Source: Candidatus Saccharimonadales bacterium (GTDB taxonomy: Bacteria > Patescibacteriota > Saccharimonadia > Saccharimonadales > Saccharimonadaceae). Taken from it: DNA of 64,000 nucleotides. Where the stretch lies: contig JBDSSF010000001.1 in the NCBI GenBank assembly GCA_039928925.1, positions 186,001-250,000 on the forward strand, in the 5' to 3' direction. The position numbers and the translations under genes are program-made. The notes under the pieces are model-generated. The model ran no database searches. It had not been told where the DNA came from and worked only from the letters and a program-made list of their open reading frames with translations. Of the stretch, positions 44,371 through 53,389 are shown in pieces. Every line of letters starts with the position of its first letter. Position 1 is the stretch's first letter.

Positions 44371-45312
44371 ATGGACGAAAAAATTCGTGACGTTATCATG
44401 ATTGGCGCAGGTCCAAGTGCACTTGCAGCTGCTGTTTACACAACTCGTGAAGCTATTGATACAGTATTATATGAAAAAGGTGTAATTGGTGGCCTTGCTG
44501 CAATCACTGACTGGGTAGATAACTACCCAGGCTTTGTTGACGGTATTGCTGGTCTAAAACTTGCCGAACAACTTCAAGGTCAGGCAGAAAGATTCGGTGC
44601 TCAAATAGAATTTGGTGATGTATCTGAAATTCGTGACGAAGGTGATTTAAAAGTTGTTGTTGTCGATGGTCAGGATATTCGTGCACGATCCGTTCTTATT
44701 GCTACAGGTAGTGACTACAATAAGCTTGGTATTCCAGGTGAAGCAGAATATTATGGCCGTGGTGTGCATTACTGTGCAACATGTGACGGTGCTTTTTACC
44801 GTGATAAAAACCTAGTCGTTGTTGGTGGCGGCAACTCTGCCGTCCAAGAAGCAATCTTTCTTACAAGGTTTACAACACACATCGATTTACTTGTTCGCAG
44901 TGTCGTAACGGCGAGTGAAGTACTACAAGAGGAACTTCAAAAGTTTGTTGATGAAGGTAAAATCACTGTTCATCTTGGAACGACAACTGATGAAATTATT
45001 GCTATTGATGGAAAAGTCAAAGAAGTGAAGGGCACTTTCGAAGGTAATGAAGTTCATTTCCCGACTGATGGAGTTTTCATATTTGTTGGGCTGAAGCCAA
45101 ACACCGATTTTCTAAAAAACAGTATCATTCAGCTTGATGAGCGCGGTCTTATTAAAACCGATGCAAAGCTTCTTACTGATATGCCTGGTGTTTTCGCGAG
45201 CGGTGATGCTCGAAGTGGAGCAACGATGCAAATTGCTAGTGCTGTCGGTGAAGGTGCTGCAGCTGCATTAGCAATTCGTGAATATCTCGATAAGCACAAA
45301 TTAGCTGTCTAG
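44371..45312 (+). CDS. trxB: Thioredoxin-disulfide reductase
   Basis: 313 residues. FAD motif IGAGPSALAAAVYT, redox pair CATCDG (CxxC) near residue 135, NADPH motif VVGGGNSAVQEAIFLTRF, and C-terminal GVFASGDARSGA. Complete TrxB. AAGGAG before the ATG. Its 3' end overlaps the GDPD gene on the other strand by 12 nt. No thioredoxin gene in the window. Confidence 0.92.
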   Translation: MDEKIRDVIMIGAGPSALAAAVYTTREAIDTVLYEKGVIGGLAAITDWVDNYPGFVDGIAGLKLAEQLQGQAERFGAQIEFGDVSEIRDEGDLKVVVVDGQDIRARSVLIATGSDYNKLGIPGEAEYYGRGVHYCATCDGAFYRDKNLVVVGGGNSAVQEAIFLTRFTTHIDLLVRSVVTASEVLQEELQKFVDEGKITVHLGTTTDEIIAIDGKVKEVKGTFEGNEVHFPTDGVFIFVGLKPNTDFLKNSIIQLDERGLIKTDAKLLTDMPGVFASGDARSGATMQIASAVGEGAAAALAIREYLDKHKLAV

Positions 45313-45993
45313 CTTATCGACTTCCTTTAGTATTGCGAGTGGATTGTCCGTTACGATGCCATCGATACCTTGCTCGGCAAGTATTGCAGCAGTGTGAGGA
45401 CGGTTCACTGTATATGCGTAAGTAAAGATGCCAGACCTTTTTGCAATCTCGAGTGCAAATGGGTTTACATAGAGGCGATGAAAGCCAACTGCGGTTAGTC
45501 GGAGGCGGCGATGATACGCGATAAATAAAAATGGATTTTGATTATGTAGCAGTGCTAGATTGGCTCTTTTTGATTGTCTTCGTACAACTGATAGCTCAGC
45601 ACCTTTAAAAGATGAAAATATGACATTATCCCAATCGTTGGGCTTCTTTATGTATTCTTTAACGAGATCAACAACAACACTTCCCGTACTACGACCCTTG
45701 AGCTCAATATTCAGGAGGATTCTTCCAAAGAAAGTATCGAGTACGTCAGATAGTAGAACAAGTGGCATATCAGAACTGCGCTCGGAGAGTTCGTCGAAGG
45801 TGAGCTGGCTAATAATCGATGTCCCGTGACTGGTTCGCATCGTTGCATCGTGAATTAAGACGGGGATTCTATCCTTGGTTAATCGGATATCAAACTCGAG
45901 CATGTCAGCGTCTGCATCGAGCCCAGCCTGCAGCGCTTCCATGCTATTTTCGCGCGCTAATCCAGCCGCCCCACGATGTCCGATTATTAACAT
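45301..45993 (-). CDS. Glycerophosphodiester phosphodiesterase-family protein
   Basis: 230 residues from ATG 45993; TATACT (minus strand, 45904+100 i.e. 46004-46009) is 10 nt upstream. GDPD signature IGHRGAAGLARENSMEAL with catalytic His and Glu, then LEFDIRLTKDRIPVLIHDATM. It hydrolyses glycerophosphodiesters, probably from scavenged phospholipids. Cytoplasmic (no signal peptide). Confidence 0.88.
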   Translation of the reverse strand: MLIIGHRGAAGLARENSMEALQAGLDADADMLEFDIRLTKDRIPVLIHDATMRTSHGTSIISQLTFDELSERSSDMPLVLLSDVLDTFFGRILLNIELKGRSTGSVVVDLVKEYIKKPNDWDNVIFSSFKGAELSVVRRQSKRANLALLHNQNPFLFIAYHRRLRLTAVGFHRLYVNPFALEIAKRSGIFTYAYTVNRPHTAAILAEQGIDGIVTDNPLAILKEVDKLDS

Positions 45994-46064
45994 AATTGCT
46001 ACGAGTATAGCAAATTTGCTACAATAGCGACAGTAACTATACGGATACATGAGGAGAGATTTAT

Positions 46065-46595
46065 ATGGCAGATTTTAATAAAGTAGTAAGTACTGGTGAT
46101 ATTGATAATGGTTTAGTGAATGTAGTCATTGAGATTCCAATGGGTAGTGGTCACAAAATTGAATGGAACCGTGAACTTGCTATCATGCAGCTTGATCGTG
46201 TTGAGCCTGCAATCTTTGCAAAGCCAACAAACTACGGTTTTATCCCACAAACACTTGATGAGGATGGCGATGAACTAGATGCTCTTGTTATTACAGATCA
46301 GCCACTACCAACAGGAGTTACTCTTGAGGGAAAAATTATCGGCGTACTTATGTTTGAGGATGATGGTGAGGTTGATGATAAAGTTGTCGTAGTTCCATCT
46401 GACGATCGATCTATAGGAAATGCGATTCAATCTCTTTCAGATATCCCACAGCAAAAACTAGACCAAATAGCTCATCACTTCACTCACTACAAAGATCTTA
46501 AAAAGCCAGGCAGTACAATCGTTAAAGGCTGGGGTGACATCGAAAAAGCAAAACAGATCATTCATGAATCGGTAGAGCGCTGGAATAACAGTTAG
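46065..46595 (+). CDS. ppa: Inorganic pyrophosphatase
   Basis: 176 residues, family I soluble PPase: IPMGSGHKIEWNRE, NYGFIPQTLDEDGDELDALV (metal-binding Asp cluster DEDGDELD), and DDKVVVVPSDD. Hydrolyses pyrophosphate from tRNA charging and isoprenoid or nucleotide synthesis. GAGGAG before the ATG; ends one nt before the rel stop on the opposite strand. Confidence 0.93.
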   Translation: MADFNKVVSTGDIDNGLVNVVIEIPMGSGHKIEWNRELAIMQLDRVEPAIFAKPTNYGFIPQTLDEDGDELDALVITDQPLPTGVTLEGKIIGVLMFEDDGEVDDKVVVVPSDDRSIGNAIQSLSDIPQQKLDQIAHHFTHYKDLKKPGSTIVKGWGDIEKAKQIIHESVERWNNS

Positions 46596-48134
46596 TTATT
46601 TCTTTTTTCGAGTAGCTTTGCTGCGAATGATTGCCGCAGCTCCTGTAATTGTTTCAATTATTCCAAGACCTCGTAATTGAGAACGTAGCTTGTTACGCGC
46701 ATGAGTTGTCGTAACAAGTTCTTGCCAGGCCTGCTTTGGCGTTGATAATTTGCGAGTTATAACTTCAACGACATCACCATTTTGAAGTGGCTTGTCGAAT
46801 GCATGAATATTACCATTCACACGAACGCTATAGGTATGTTTACCGATGTCACTGTGTACCAAGTATGCAAAATCAAGTGGTAGCGCACCTTCTGGGAGAT
46901 TATAAATATCACCATTTGGCGAGTAAACAAAGATCCTATCACCAAATAGGTCAATGTTGAGTTGGTCCTGAGAGATATCTTCATTGTCGCGAAGGCGAGT
47001 TGCAATTTCTTGAAGCTGAGATATCCACTGAAGTTGCGTTGGGAGTGTACTTGATTTCGAACGACGTTTCAGGTAGTCGTTACTATTTTTTTGGTCGTGG
47101 TAGTGAAATCCAGCTGCAAGCCCACGCTCCGCATACTCATGCATCTCGTATGTTCGTATTTGAAACTCAACGATTTGCTTACTTGGAGTGATCACAGTCG
47201 TGTGAAGGCTTTGATAGCCGTTTGGTTTTGGAACAGCAATATAATCTTTAATGCGGCTTATCATCGGCTGGTACATACCATGTAAGATACCAAGTACTTT
47301 ATAGCAATCATCTTTATTTTTTACGATGACACGTAACGCCATTAAGTCATAGATATCATCAATGTTACCATCAACCTTTTTTAGTTTCTTGTAAAGGCTA
47401 TAGATACTCTTGACGCGGCCATTTATTTCGACGGCAATGCTATGCTTTTTTAGTTCTGCTTCAACTTCCTGTCTGACAGCACCGAGCTTACGGGTACTTT
47501 TACCAAGCCGTTTTTTCATTTGTGATGATAAGTGCTTAAACTGAGTGGGATCAAGGTAGCTAAAGGCTAGTTCCTCAATCTGCATACGAACACGACCCAT
47601 ACCAAGCCGGTCTGCCATTGGTGCGAATACCTCAAGACTTTCACGTGCGATTTTTATCTGCTTATCCGGTTTCATGTGTTGTAATGTCGATAAGTTATGT
47701 AGACGATCAGCTAATTTAATGATAATAACCCTGACATCTTGACCAACAGCAATAAGTAATTTAGACAAGTTATCTTTCGTTTGAGGACGATAGCTTTCGA
47801 GATCTCGCATTCCTGCACGCGCCTGTGAGACCTTCGTCACGCCGTCAACTAAGAATGCAACATCATGCCCGAAAAGAGATTCGATCTCCTCAAGAGTTGC
47901 ATCAGTATCTTCGACGGTATCATGCAAGATACCTGCGAGAACACTATCAATATCCATACCCCATTCAATAAGTACATCGGCGACATTAAGGGGGTGTATG
48001 ATATACGGTTCACCACTTTTGCGTTTCTGGCCAAAGTGTTTTTTTGTTGCAAAATCGATTGCATGTTCAAGTTCGAGTAGTTGATTCTCCTCGTAGTACG
48101 GCGTAGCATGTTCAATCAGCGCACGTTTTTTCAT
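46596..48134 (-). CDS. rel: RelA/SpoT-family (p)ppGpp synthetase/hydrolase, ACT domain absent
   Basis: 512 residues from ATG 48134; TATACT on the minus strand (48144-48149) is 9 nt upstream. HD hydrolase domain (GILHDTVEDTD), synthetase domain (ALRVIVKNKDDCYKVLG, GYQSLHTTVI), and a TGS domain (DRIFVYSPNGDIYNLPEGA). The C-terminal helical and ACT regions of long Rel proteins are missing, which is about 200 residues short. Likely the sole ppGpp enzyme of a reduced genome. Confidence 0.9.
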   Translation of the reverse strand: MKKRALIEHATPYYEENQLLELEHAIDFATKKHFGQKRKSGEPYIIHPLNVADVLIEWGMDIDSVLAGILHDTVEDTDATLEEIESLFGHDVAFLVDGVTKVSQARAGMRDLESYRPQTKDNLSKLLIAVGQDVRVIIIKLADRLHNLSTLQHMKPDKQIKIARESLEVFAPMADRLGMGRVRMQIEELAFSYLDPTQFKHLSSQMKKRLGKSTRKLGAVRQEVEAELKKHSIAVEINGRVKSIYSLYKKLKKVDGNIDDIYDLMALRVIVKNKDDCYKVLGILHGMYQPMISRIKDYIAVPKPNGYQSLHTTVITPSKQIVEFQIRTYEMHEYAERGLAAGFHYHDQKNSNDYLKRRSKSSTLPTQLQWISQLQEIATRLRDNEDISQDQLNIDLFGDRIFVYSPNGDIYNLPEGALPLDFAYLVHSDIGKHTYSVRVNGNIHAFDKPLQNGDVVEVITRKLSTPKQAWQELVTTTHARNKLRSQLRGLGIIETITGAAAIIRSKATRKKK

Positions 48135-48169
48135 CGTCTTTCTAGTATAGGGTAGTAGAAAATAAAAGA

Positions 48170-48229
48170 CCACCTCTATGGGTGGGGTAGTGCAGGTCGA
48201 CTGGGGCGCATTCGCGCCTCCAGCCGGCC
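48170..48229 (-). terminator. Double hairpin terminator of the 48237 gene
   Basis: GGTCGACTGG + GGCGC, loop ATTC, GCGCC + CCAGCCGGCC (48195-48229), then CCACC/GGTGG (48170-48185) followed on the minus strand by TCTTTTATTTT. The same two-part design follows the paralogue at 48822. Confidence 0.75.
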
Positions 48230-48236
48230 TTGATGA

Positions 48237-48641
48237 TCAGATCTCCAGAAGCTTCAGCTGTTGCCACCTCGGCAGATTACCGAATTCGTTGAGATCGCTA
48301 TCGGATACAACGACGTCATCTCCGATTACCCACTGGGGTTCGTGACCTCGCTTAAGACCGAAGATATAGATTGCCTTTCCGTTGTCGATCCATGCGACGG
48401 CTGTATCCTCATCGAGATACAGCCACAGCTCGAGTATGAGCTCCGTGCCCGCGGAGATTGTGGCACGCGGAGCTCTGACCCCGTTTTTATCCCATATCTC
48501 CGCTTCTCCGAATCTGCCGGCGTGGAAGGACTCCACTTGGCAGGCTCGACTAAGCCAATCGTCGATAGTGCGTGTACTGCTGGTCAGCTGGATATCCGTA
48601 CGGGATGATCCCGTCGAGTTACTCAATACTGACAGCGACAT
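48237..48641 (-). CDS. GC-rich orphan protein, paralogue A (134 aa)
   Basis: 134 residues, the same length as the next gene. MSLSVLSNSTGS start, a central ELILELWLYLDED, then YIFGLKRG and VVVSDSDLNEFGNLP. No family recognised. Far more GC-rich than its flanks. Its leader (AGTCAGATACCTCTAG) and two-hairpin terminator are shared with the 48822 gene, so the whole expression unit was duplicated. Confidence 0.65.
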   Translation of the reverse strand: MSLSVLSNSTGSSRTDIQLTSSTRTIDDWLSRACQVESFHAGRFGEAEIWDKNGVRAPRATISAGTELILELWLYLDEDTAVAWIDNGKAIYIFGLKRGHEPQWVIGDDVVVSDSDLNEFGNLPRWQQLKLLEI

Positions 48642-48776
48642 GATGCATGTCCATTCTCTAGAGGTATCTGACTATATGTTTGTATCACTTTTACATAAAT
48701 TAGTCAAGCAATTAAATCTTAGTGGTATTGAGCGGTAGAAAAATAAAAACCACCTGTGAGTATGTGGGTAGTAACC

Positions 48777-48813
48777 GGTGGACTGGGGCGCGAAGTGCGC
48801 CACCAAGTCCACC
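48777..48813 (-). terminator. Hairpin terminator of the 48822 gene
   Basis: GGTGGACT and GGGGCGC, loop GAAGT, then GCGCC-ACC and AGTCCACC. A second small hairpin with AAATAAAAACCACC follows at 48740-48755, giving a U-run on the minus strand. Confidence 0.75.
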
Positions 48814-48821
48814 GATTTGTG

Positions 48822-49226
48822 TCAGAGGCCGAGAGCTCCGAATTGGCTGGCGAGTGGCATTCGATCGAATTCTTCGAAGTCCGGCTCGCCGCCATCTTCA
48901 GCGGTGATCACCACGATGAACTCACCAATCGTGTAGTTCGCGCCGTCGTAGTGCAACACGGCGAACACGTAGTGTTTTTGCAGCTCGTCATAGCCGAAGA
49001 CGACCATTCTGATCCGATCGAGATACTGCCACATCCTTACGATTAGCGCAGCATTGTCAATTTGCAGACTTGGTTCGTACTGTTCTCTGTGAGCCAGTAT
49101 TTCACTGCCTGCAACGGAGAGCACCTCCTGGAGGTGGTAGTTCACGAGCCACTGCTCGAAGTCATCGACGTCAAAGCCAACTTCAACATCAATCCCCTCG
49201 TGATTTTTCAAAACTGTCAGCGACAT
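48822..49226 (-). CDS. GC-rich orphan protein, paralogue B (134 aa)
   Basis: MSLTVLKNHEGIDVEV start, an acidic helix (FDVDDFEQWLVNYHLQ), ALIVRMWQYLDRIRMVV, YVFAVLHYDG and an EEFDRMPLASQF tail. Aligns end to end with paralogue A. AAGGGA lies 7 nt before the ATG; a TTGACT box lies further upstream in both copies. Function unknown, soluble. Confidence 0.65.
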   Translation of the reverse strand: MSLTVLKNHEGIDVEVGFDVDDFEQWLVNYHLQEVLSVAGSEILAHREQYEPSLQIDNAALIVRMWQYLDRIRMVVFGYDELQKHYVFAVLHYDGANYTIGEFIVVITAEDGGEPDFEEFDRMPLASQFGALGL

Positions 49227-49367
49227 GGTTATGTCCCTTCACTAGATAATCTGACTACTTTAATATGACATAAATATATCATATAGTCAATGATTTACAC
49301 CTTAGACGAAAGCAGTTATACTAAACACAATAATGCTAAAGGTTAATGAACCAGGAGTGGGTATTTC

Positions 49368-50384
49368 ATGAGTCAAGTAAACGTTGCGATTAACGGGTTT
49401 GGCCGCATTGGCCGTAATGCATTCAAGATTGCATTTGAGCGTAGTGACATCATTATTGTTGCTATTAACGACCTAACTGATACAAAAACACTGGCATATT
49501 TACTAAAACACGATAGTAACTTCGGTGACTACCAACATGATGTTACGAGTGATGAGACTGGAATTATTGTAAACGGCCACCACGTCAAAGTGCTTGCTGA
49601 ACGCGATCCATCAGCTCTTCCGTGGGGTGATCTAAACGTTGATCTCGTTATCGAATCAACTGGTCGCTTTACTCTAAAAGAAGATGCAGAGCTGCATATT
49701 AAAGCTGGTGCAAAACGTGTTGTTATTTCCGGACCTACAAAAAGCGAAGGTGTGGACACAATCGTGCTTGGCGCAAACGAAGATAAGATAGAAGGTTCTA
49801 GCCAGATCGTTAGTAACGCGAGCTGTACGACAAACTCACTTGGTATGGTAATGGCAATTCTAGACGCAGAATTTGGTGTTGAAAAATCACTTCTTACGAC
49901 TGTTCATAGCTACACAGCTAGCCAGGCGCTACAAGATGCACCAAGTAAGGATCTTCGTGAAGGTCGTAATGCGGCAGAAAATATCGTTCCAACAACGACA
50001 GGAGCTGCAATTGCAGTCACAAAGACGCTTCCTCAACTTGAAGGAAAGTTCGATGGCCTGAGCATCCGCGTCCCAACCCCAGTTGTATCAATTAGTGATA
50101 TTACAGTCCTTCTTGGCCGCGACACAACAGTCGAAGAAATTAATAATGTTTTCAAAAAAGCTGCTGAAGAGCCATTTTACCAAGGTATTCTCGGTGTAAG
50201 TGAAGAACCACTTGTCAGCCGTGACTACATTGGCAACAGCCACTCTGGTGTCGTTGACCTTCTTCTTACAAAAGTTGTTGGTGGTAACTTAGCAAAAATC
50301 ATGGTTTGGTATGACAACGAATGGGGCTACAGCAACCGTCTTGTTGAACTCGTTGCTGATATTGGCAAAACACTTAAGTCATAG
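49368..50384 (+). CDS. gap: Glyceraldehyde-3-phosphate dehydrogenase
   Basis: 338 residues. Rossmann start VAINGFGRIGRNAFKIA, catalytic Cys in SNASCTTNSLG near 150, and WYDNEWGYSNRLVEL at the C-terminus. Converts glyceraldehyde-3-P to 1,3-bisphosphoglycerate with NAD(P). Own promoter region and an AGGAG site; head of a central-carbon cluster. Cofactor preference was not determined. Confidence 0.95.
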   Translation: MSQVNVAINGFGRIGRNAFKIAFERSDIIIVAINDLTDTKTLAYLLKHDSNFGDYQHDVTSDETGIIVNGHHVKVLAERDPSALPWGDLNVDLVIESTGRFTLKEDAELHIKAGAKRVVISGPTKSEGVDTIVLGANEDKIEGSSQIVSNASCTTNSLGMVMAILDAEFGVEKSLLTTVHSYTASQALQDAPSKDLREGRNAAENIVPTTTGAAIAVTKTLPQLEGKFDGLSIRVPTPVVSISDITVLLGRDTTVEEINNVFKKAAEEPFYQGILGVSEEPLVSRDYIGNSHSGVVDLLLTKVVGGNLAKIMVWYDNEWGYSNRLVELVADIGKTLKS

Positions 50385-50422
50385 ATCTATCGTATTATAT
50401 CGAAAATGCTTATACTTATATC

Positions 50423-50872
50423 ATGAATATTTACCTAGGTTCTGATCACAATGGCTTCGCGATGAAGGAAAAGATATTCGCGTATCTTGTTAAACATGGC
50501 TACCATGTTGAAGATGTTGGCGATAAAGCGCTTGATCCAGATGATGACTTTCCAGAGTTCGCTCAAATGGCGGCACTTAAAGTGATTGGCGATACGGATA
50601 AAGACCCACGTGCAATCCTTCTTTGTGGAGGTGCACAGGGAATGGCGATGGCGTCAAATCGTTTTCGTGGTATTCGGGCTAGTGTCATTTGGGACGCATA
50701 TGAAGCGCGCATGACACGTAATGACAATGATAGCAATGTTCTTTGTCTACCAGCTCGTGTCCTCGAAGATGATCCTGCTGCATGGAAAGGCATCATTGAA
50801 ACATGGCTCAGTACTCCGTTTGCTGCAGCACCTAGGTATAACCGCCGCAACGCGCAGATTGACGAGATGTAA
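50423..50872 (+). CDS. rpiB: Ribose-5-phosphate isomerase B-type (RpiB/LacA family)
   Basis: 149 residues. MNIYLGSDHNGFAMKEK (SDH motif), VEDVGDKALDPDDDFPEFA, and LLCGGAQGMAMASNRFRGIRA. The family's catalytic Cys/Ser loop GGxGxGM is present as GGAQGMAM. Interconverts ribose-5-P and ribulose-5-P. TATACT at 50411-50416 is 6 nt before the ATG. Followed by rpe after 2 nt. Confidence 0.85.
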   Translation: MNIYLGSDHNGFAMKEKIFAYLVKHGYHVEDVGDKALDPDDDFPEFAQMAALKVIGDTDKDPRAILLCGGAQGMAMASNRFRGIRASVIWDAYEARMTRNDNDSNVLCLPARVLEDDPAAWKGIIETWLSTPFAAAPRYNRRNAQIDEM

Positions 50873-50874
50873 GA

Positions 50875-51519
50875 ATGAGTGTGATTGCTCCAGCTATACT
50901 TGCTGAAACAGCAGACGATTATAAGACGTGCGTCGATCGCATGCACAGCTTTACTGAGCGTGCCCATGTTGATATTAGTGATGGCGAATTTGCTCCAAGT
51001 TTTACCGTTGGAGAAGCCCAGGTATGGTGGCCACAAGAATGGACAGTTGATATCCACGCTATGGTTGCTCGTCCATCTGAACATCTTCAAACCCTTCTTA
51101 GTCTAAAACCTCACATGATTATTTTCCATGCAGAAGTCCAAGAAGATCTTTTGCCAATTCTAAAACAGTTACAGCAAGCAGGGATAAAAGCAGGCGTCGC
51201 ACTACTTAGATCAACGGTACCTTCAACTGTTGATGCATTAATACGTGCAGCAGATCATGTGATGATTTTTAGCGGTGAACTTGGTAAGTATGGTGGAACA
51301 GCTAGTTTGATGCAGCTTGAAAAGATTCGACTGATAAAAGCAATTAATGCAACGGCTGAGATTGGATGGGACGGTGGAGTGACGGTTGAGAATGCATTCA
51401 GTTTGGCACAGGGTGGGATTGACGTACTTAATGTTGGTTCAACACTTGCTAAAAATGATGATCCAGCCAGTACCTACCGGATACTAGTAAACGAAATTAA
51501 TAAACACGGAGTGATTTAA
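50875..51519 (+). CDS. rpe: Ribulose-phosphate 3-epimerase family protein
   Basis: 214 residues, TIM barrel. APAILAETADDYKTCVDRM at the N-terminus, RAHVDISDGEFAPSF with a catalytic Asp, and EIGWDGGVTVENAFSLAQGG with the second catalytic Asp. Divergent from classic Rpe (the HFDVMD loop reads HVDISD) but between rpiB and tkt the role is clear. Confidence 0.8.
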   Translation: MSVIAPAILAETADDYKTCVDRMHSFTERAHVDISDGEFAPSFTVGEAQVWWPQEWTVDIHAMVARPSEHLQTLLSLKPHMIIFHAEVQEDLLPILKQLQQAGIKAGVALLRSTVPSTVDALIRAADHVMIFSGELGKYGGTASLMQLEKIRLIKAINATAEIGWDGGVTVENAFSLAQGGIDVLNVGSTLAKNDDPASTYRILVNEINKHGVI

Positions 51520-51521
51520 AG

Positions 51522-52388
51522 ATGGACGGAAAATTAACGATCACTGGTCTAGAGGCGAAAGCAGTTGATATTCGTCGTGACATCATTACAATGCTCGAGC
51601 ATGCCGGTAGTGGACATAGTGCAGGTCCACTTGATCTTGCTGACATATTTACAGCCCTATATTTCAATATCTTAAATATTGATCCTAAAAATCCAGACTG
51701 GGCTGACAGAGATATTATGCTACTTAGCAATGGGCACTGTGTTCCTGTTCAGTACGCTGCAATGGCAGAACGTGGTTTCTTTGAAGTAAATGAGTTACAG
51801 ACTCTTCGAAAATTAGGCTCTCGTCTTCAGGGTCATCCTGAACGAACAAAACTACCTGGACTTGAAAACACAAGTGGCCCACTCGGTAGTGGTCTTAGTC
51901 AAGGTGCTGGGTATGCGTATACACTTCAGTACATTGATGAAATTAAGCACAGGTGGGTATATGTCGTCACCGGTGATGGTGAGCTTGATGAAGGTAATAT
52001 CTGGGAAGCAGCTATGTTTGCTGGTAAAAATAAGTTGAGTCAGCTTATTGTCTTTATTGATCGAAACAATATTCAAATCGATGGTAGTACTGAAGATGTC
52101 ATGCCTCTTGAAGATCTTCGAGGTAAATGGGAGTCATTTGGTTGGCACGTTCAAGAAATTGATGGTCACAATATTGAGAGCGTTATTGATGCTGCGAGCA
52201 TGGCTCGTGCTATCACTAATAAACCAAGTGTTGTCATTTGTCACACAATTCCTGGCAAGGGTGTAGATTTCATGGAGTATGACTACAAATGGCATGGTAT
52301 TGCACCAAACAGTGATCAGGCTAAAAAAGCACTTGAAAAACTAAGGACGCTTGACGGTAAAATTACTCATGAAGGAGCATCTGTATGA
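51522..52388 (+). CDS. Transketolase, N-terminal (TPP-binding) subunit
   Basis: 288 residues: DIITMLEHAGSGHSAGPLDL, GPLGSGLSQGAGYAYTL, and the TPP motif GDGELDEGNIWEAAMFAG. Equivalent to residues 1-300 of full transketolase. Split N/C subunits occur in archaea and CPR. GGAG before the ATG; 4-nt overlap with the C-terminal subunit gene. Confidence 0.92.
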   Translation: MDGKLTITGLEAKAVDIRRDIITMLEHAGSGHSAGPLDLADIFTALYFNILNIDPKNPDWADRDIMLLSNGHCVPVQYAAMAERGFFEVNELQTLRKLGSRLQGHPERTKLPGLENTSGPLGSGLSQGAGYAYTLQYIDEIKHRWVYVVTGDGELDEGNIWEAAMFAGKNKLSQLIVFIDRNNIQIDGSTEDVMPLEDLRGKWESFGWHVQEIDGHNIESVIDAASMARAITNKPSVVICHTIPGKGVDFMEYDYKWHGIAPNSDQAKKALEKLRTLDGKITHEGASV

Positions 52389-53380
52389 GCTATCCATTAA
52401 ATCCAGATGTATTTGCAGATGATGTGAAACAAGAACCAATTCGGGCAGGATTTGGCCGTGGCTTAAAAGCGGCTGGTGAGGCGAACGATCAGATTGTTGC
52501 ACTTTGCGCAGACCTCACAGACAGTACGCAGATGTCTTTATTTAAAGAAGCATTTCCTAAAAGATTTGTTGAAATCGGTGTTGCTGAACAAAATCTCGTA
52601 ACTGTCGCAAGTGGTATGGCTCGTGCTGGAAAAATTCCATTTACAAGTAGTTATGCTGCATTTAGTCCTGGACGAAACTGGGAGCAGATTCGGACAACAA
52701 TTGCACTCAATGATCAGCCGGTAAAAATTGTTGGCTCTCACGCAGGTGTCAGTGTCGGACCAGATGGCGCAACTCATCAAATGCTTGAAGATATTGCGTT
52801 AATGAGAGTACTACCAAATATGGTAGTCGTTGCCCCCGGAGATAGTATTGAGGCAGAGAAAGCGACGCGTGCAATAGCAGAAAATGGTAAACCAAGCTAT
52901 CTTCGCCTCGCTCGTGAGAAAACACCAATTTTTAGTACTGACGATTCTCCTTTTGAAATCGGTAAAGCATACCTACTTCGCGAAGGCCATGACATAACAT
53001 TACTTGGAACAGGCGCGATGTCGTACGAGCTTCTCGTTACTGCCCGCGAGCTTGAACAGCATGGTATTTCGGCTGAAGTCATTCACGTACCAACTATTAA
53101 GCCGCTTGATGAGCACACGATTCTTTCGAGTATCAAGAAAACAGGCCGTGTGCTCACTGCTGAAGAGGCACAGGTAAATGGTGGTTTTGGTGGCGCGATT
53201 GCTGAGCTTATAGGAGAAAAACTCCCAACACCTCTAAAGCGTGTTGGGATGTATGATCGTTTCGGCGAGTCAGGTGCACCACGTGAACTATTTAAATATT
53301 TTGGCCTGGATGGTGCATCAATGGCTAAAACCGCTAAACAATTTATTGACGATGTACCACGTTATCATCAAGGATTTTAA
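52385..53380 (+). CDS. Transketolase, C-terminal subunit
   Basis: 331 residues: AGFGRGLKAAGEANDQIVAL, FVEIGVAEQNLVTVASGMA (catalytic Glu of the pyrimidine domain), and a C-terminal domain with HVPTIKPLDEHTI. Pairs with the preceding gene to give active transketolase for non-oxidative pentose interconversion. Confidence 0.92.
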   Translation: MSYPLNPDVFADDVKQEPIRAGFGRGLKAAGEANDQIVALCADLTDSTQMSLFKEAFPKRFVEIGVAEQNLVTVASGMARAGKIPFTSSYAAFSPGRNWEQIRTTIALNDQPVKIVGSHAGVSVGPDGATHQMLEDIALMRVLPNMVVVAPGDSIEAEKATRAIAENGKPSYLRLAREKTPIFSTDDSPFEIGKAYLLREGHDITLLGTGAMSYELLVTARELEQHGISAEVIHVPTIKPLDEHTILSSIKKTGRVLTAEEAQVNGGFGGAIAELIGEKLPTPLKRVGMYDRFGESGAPRELFKYFGLDGASMAKTAKQFIDDVPRYHQGF

Positions 53381-53389
53381 GGAGAAAAT

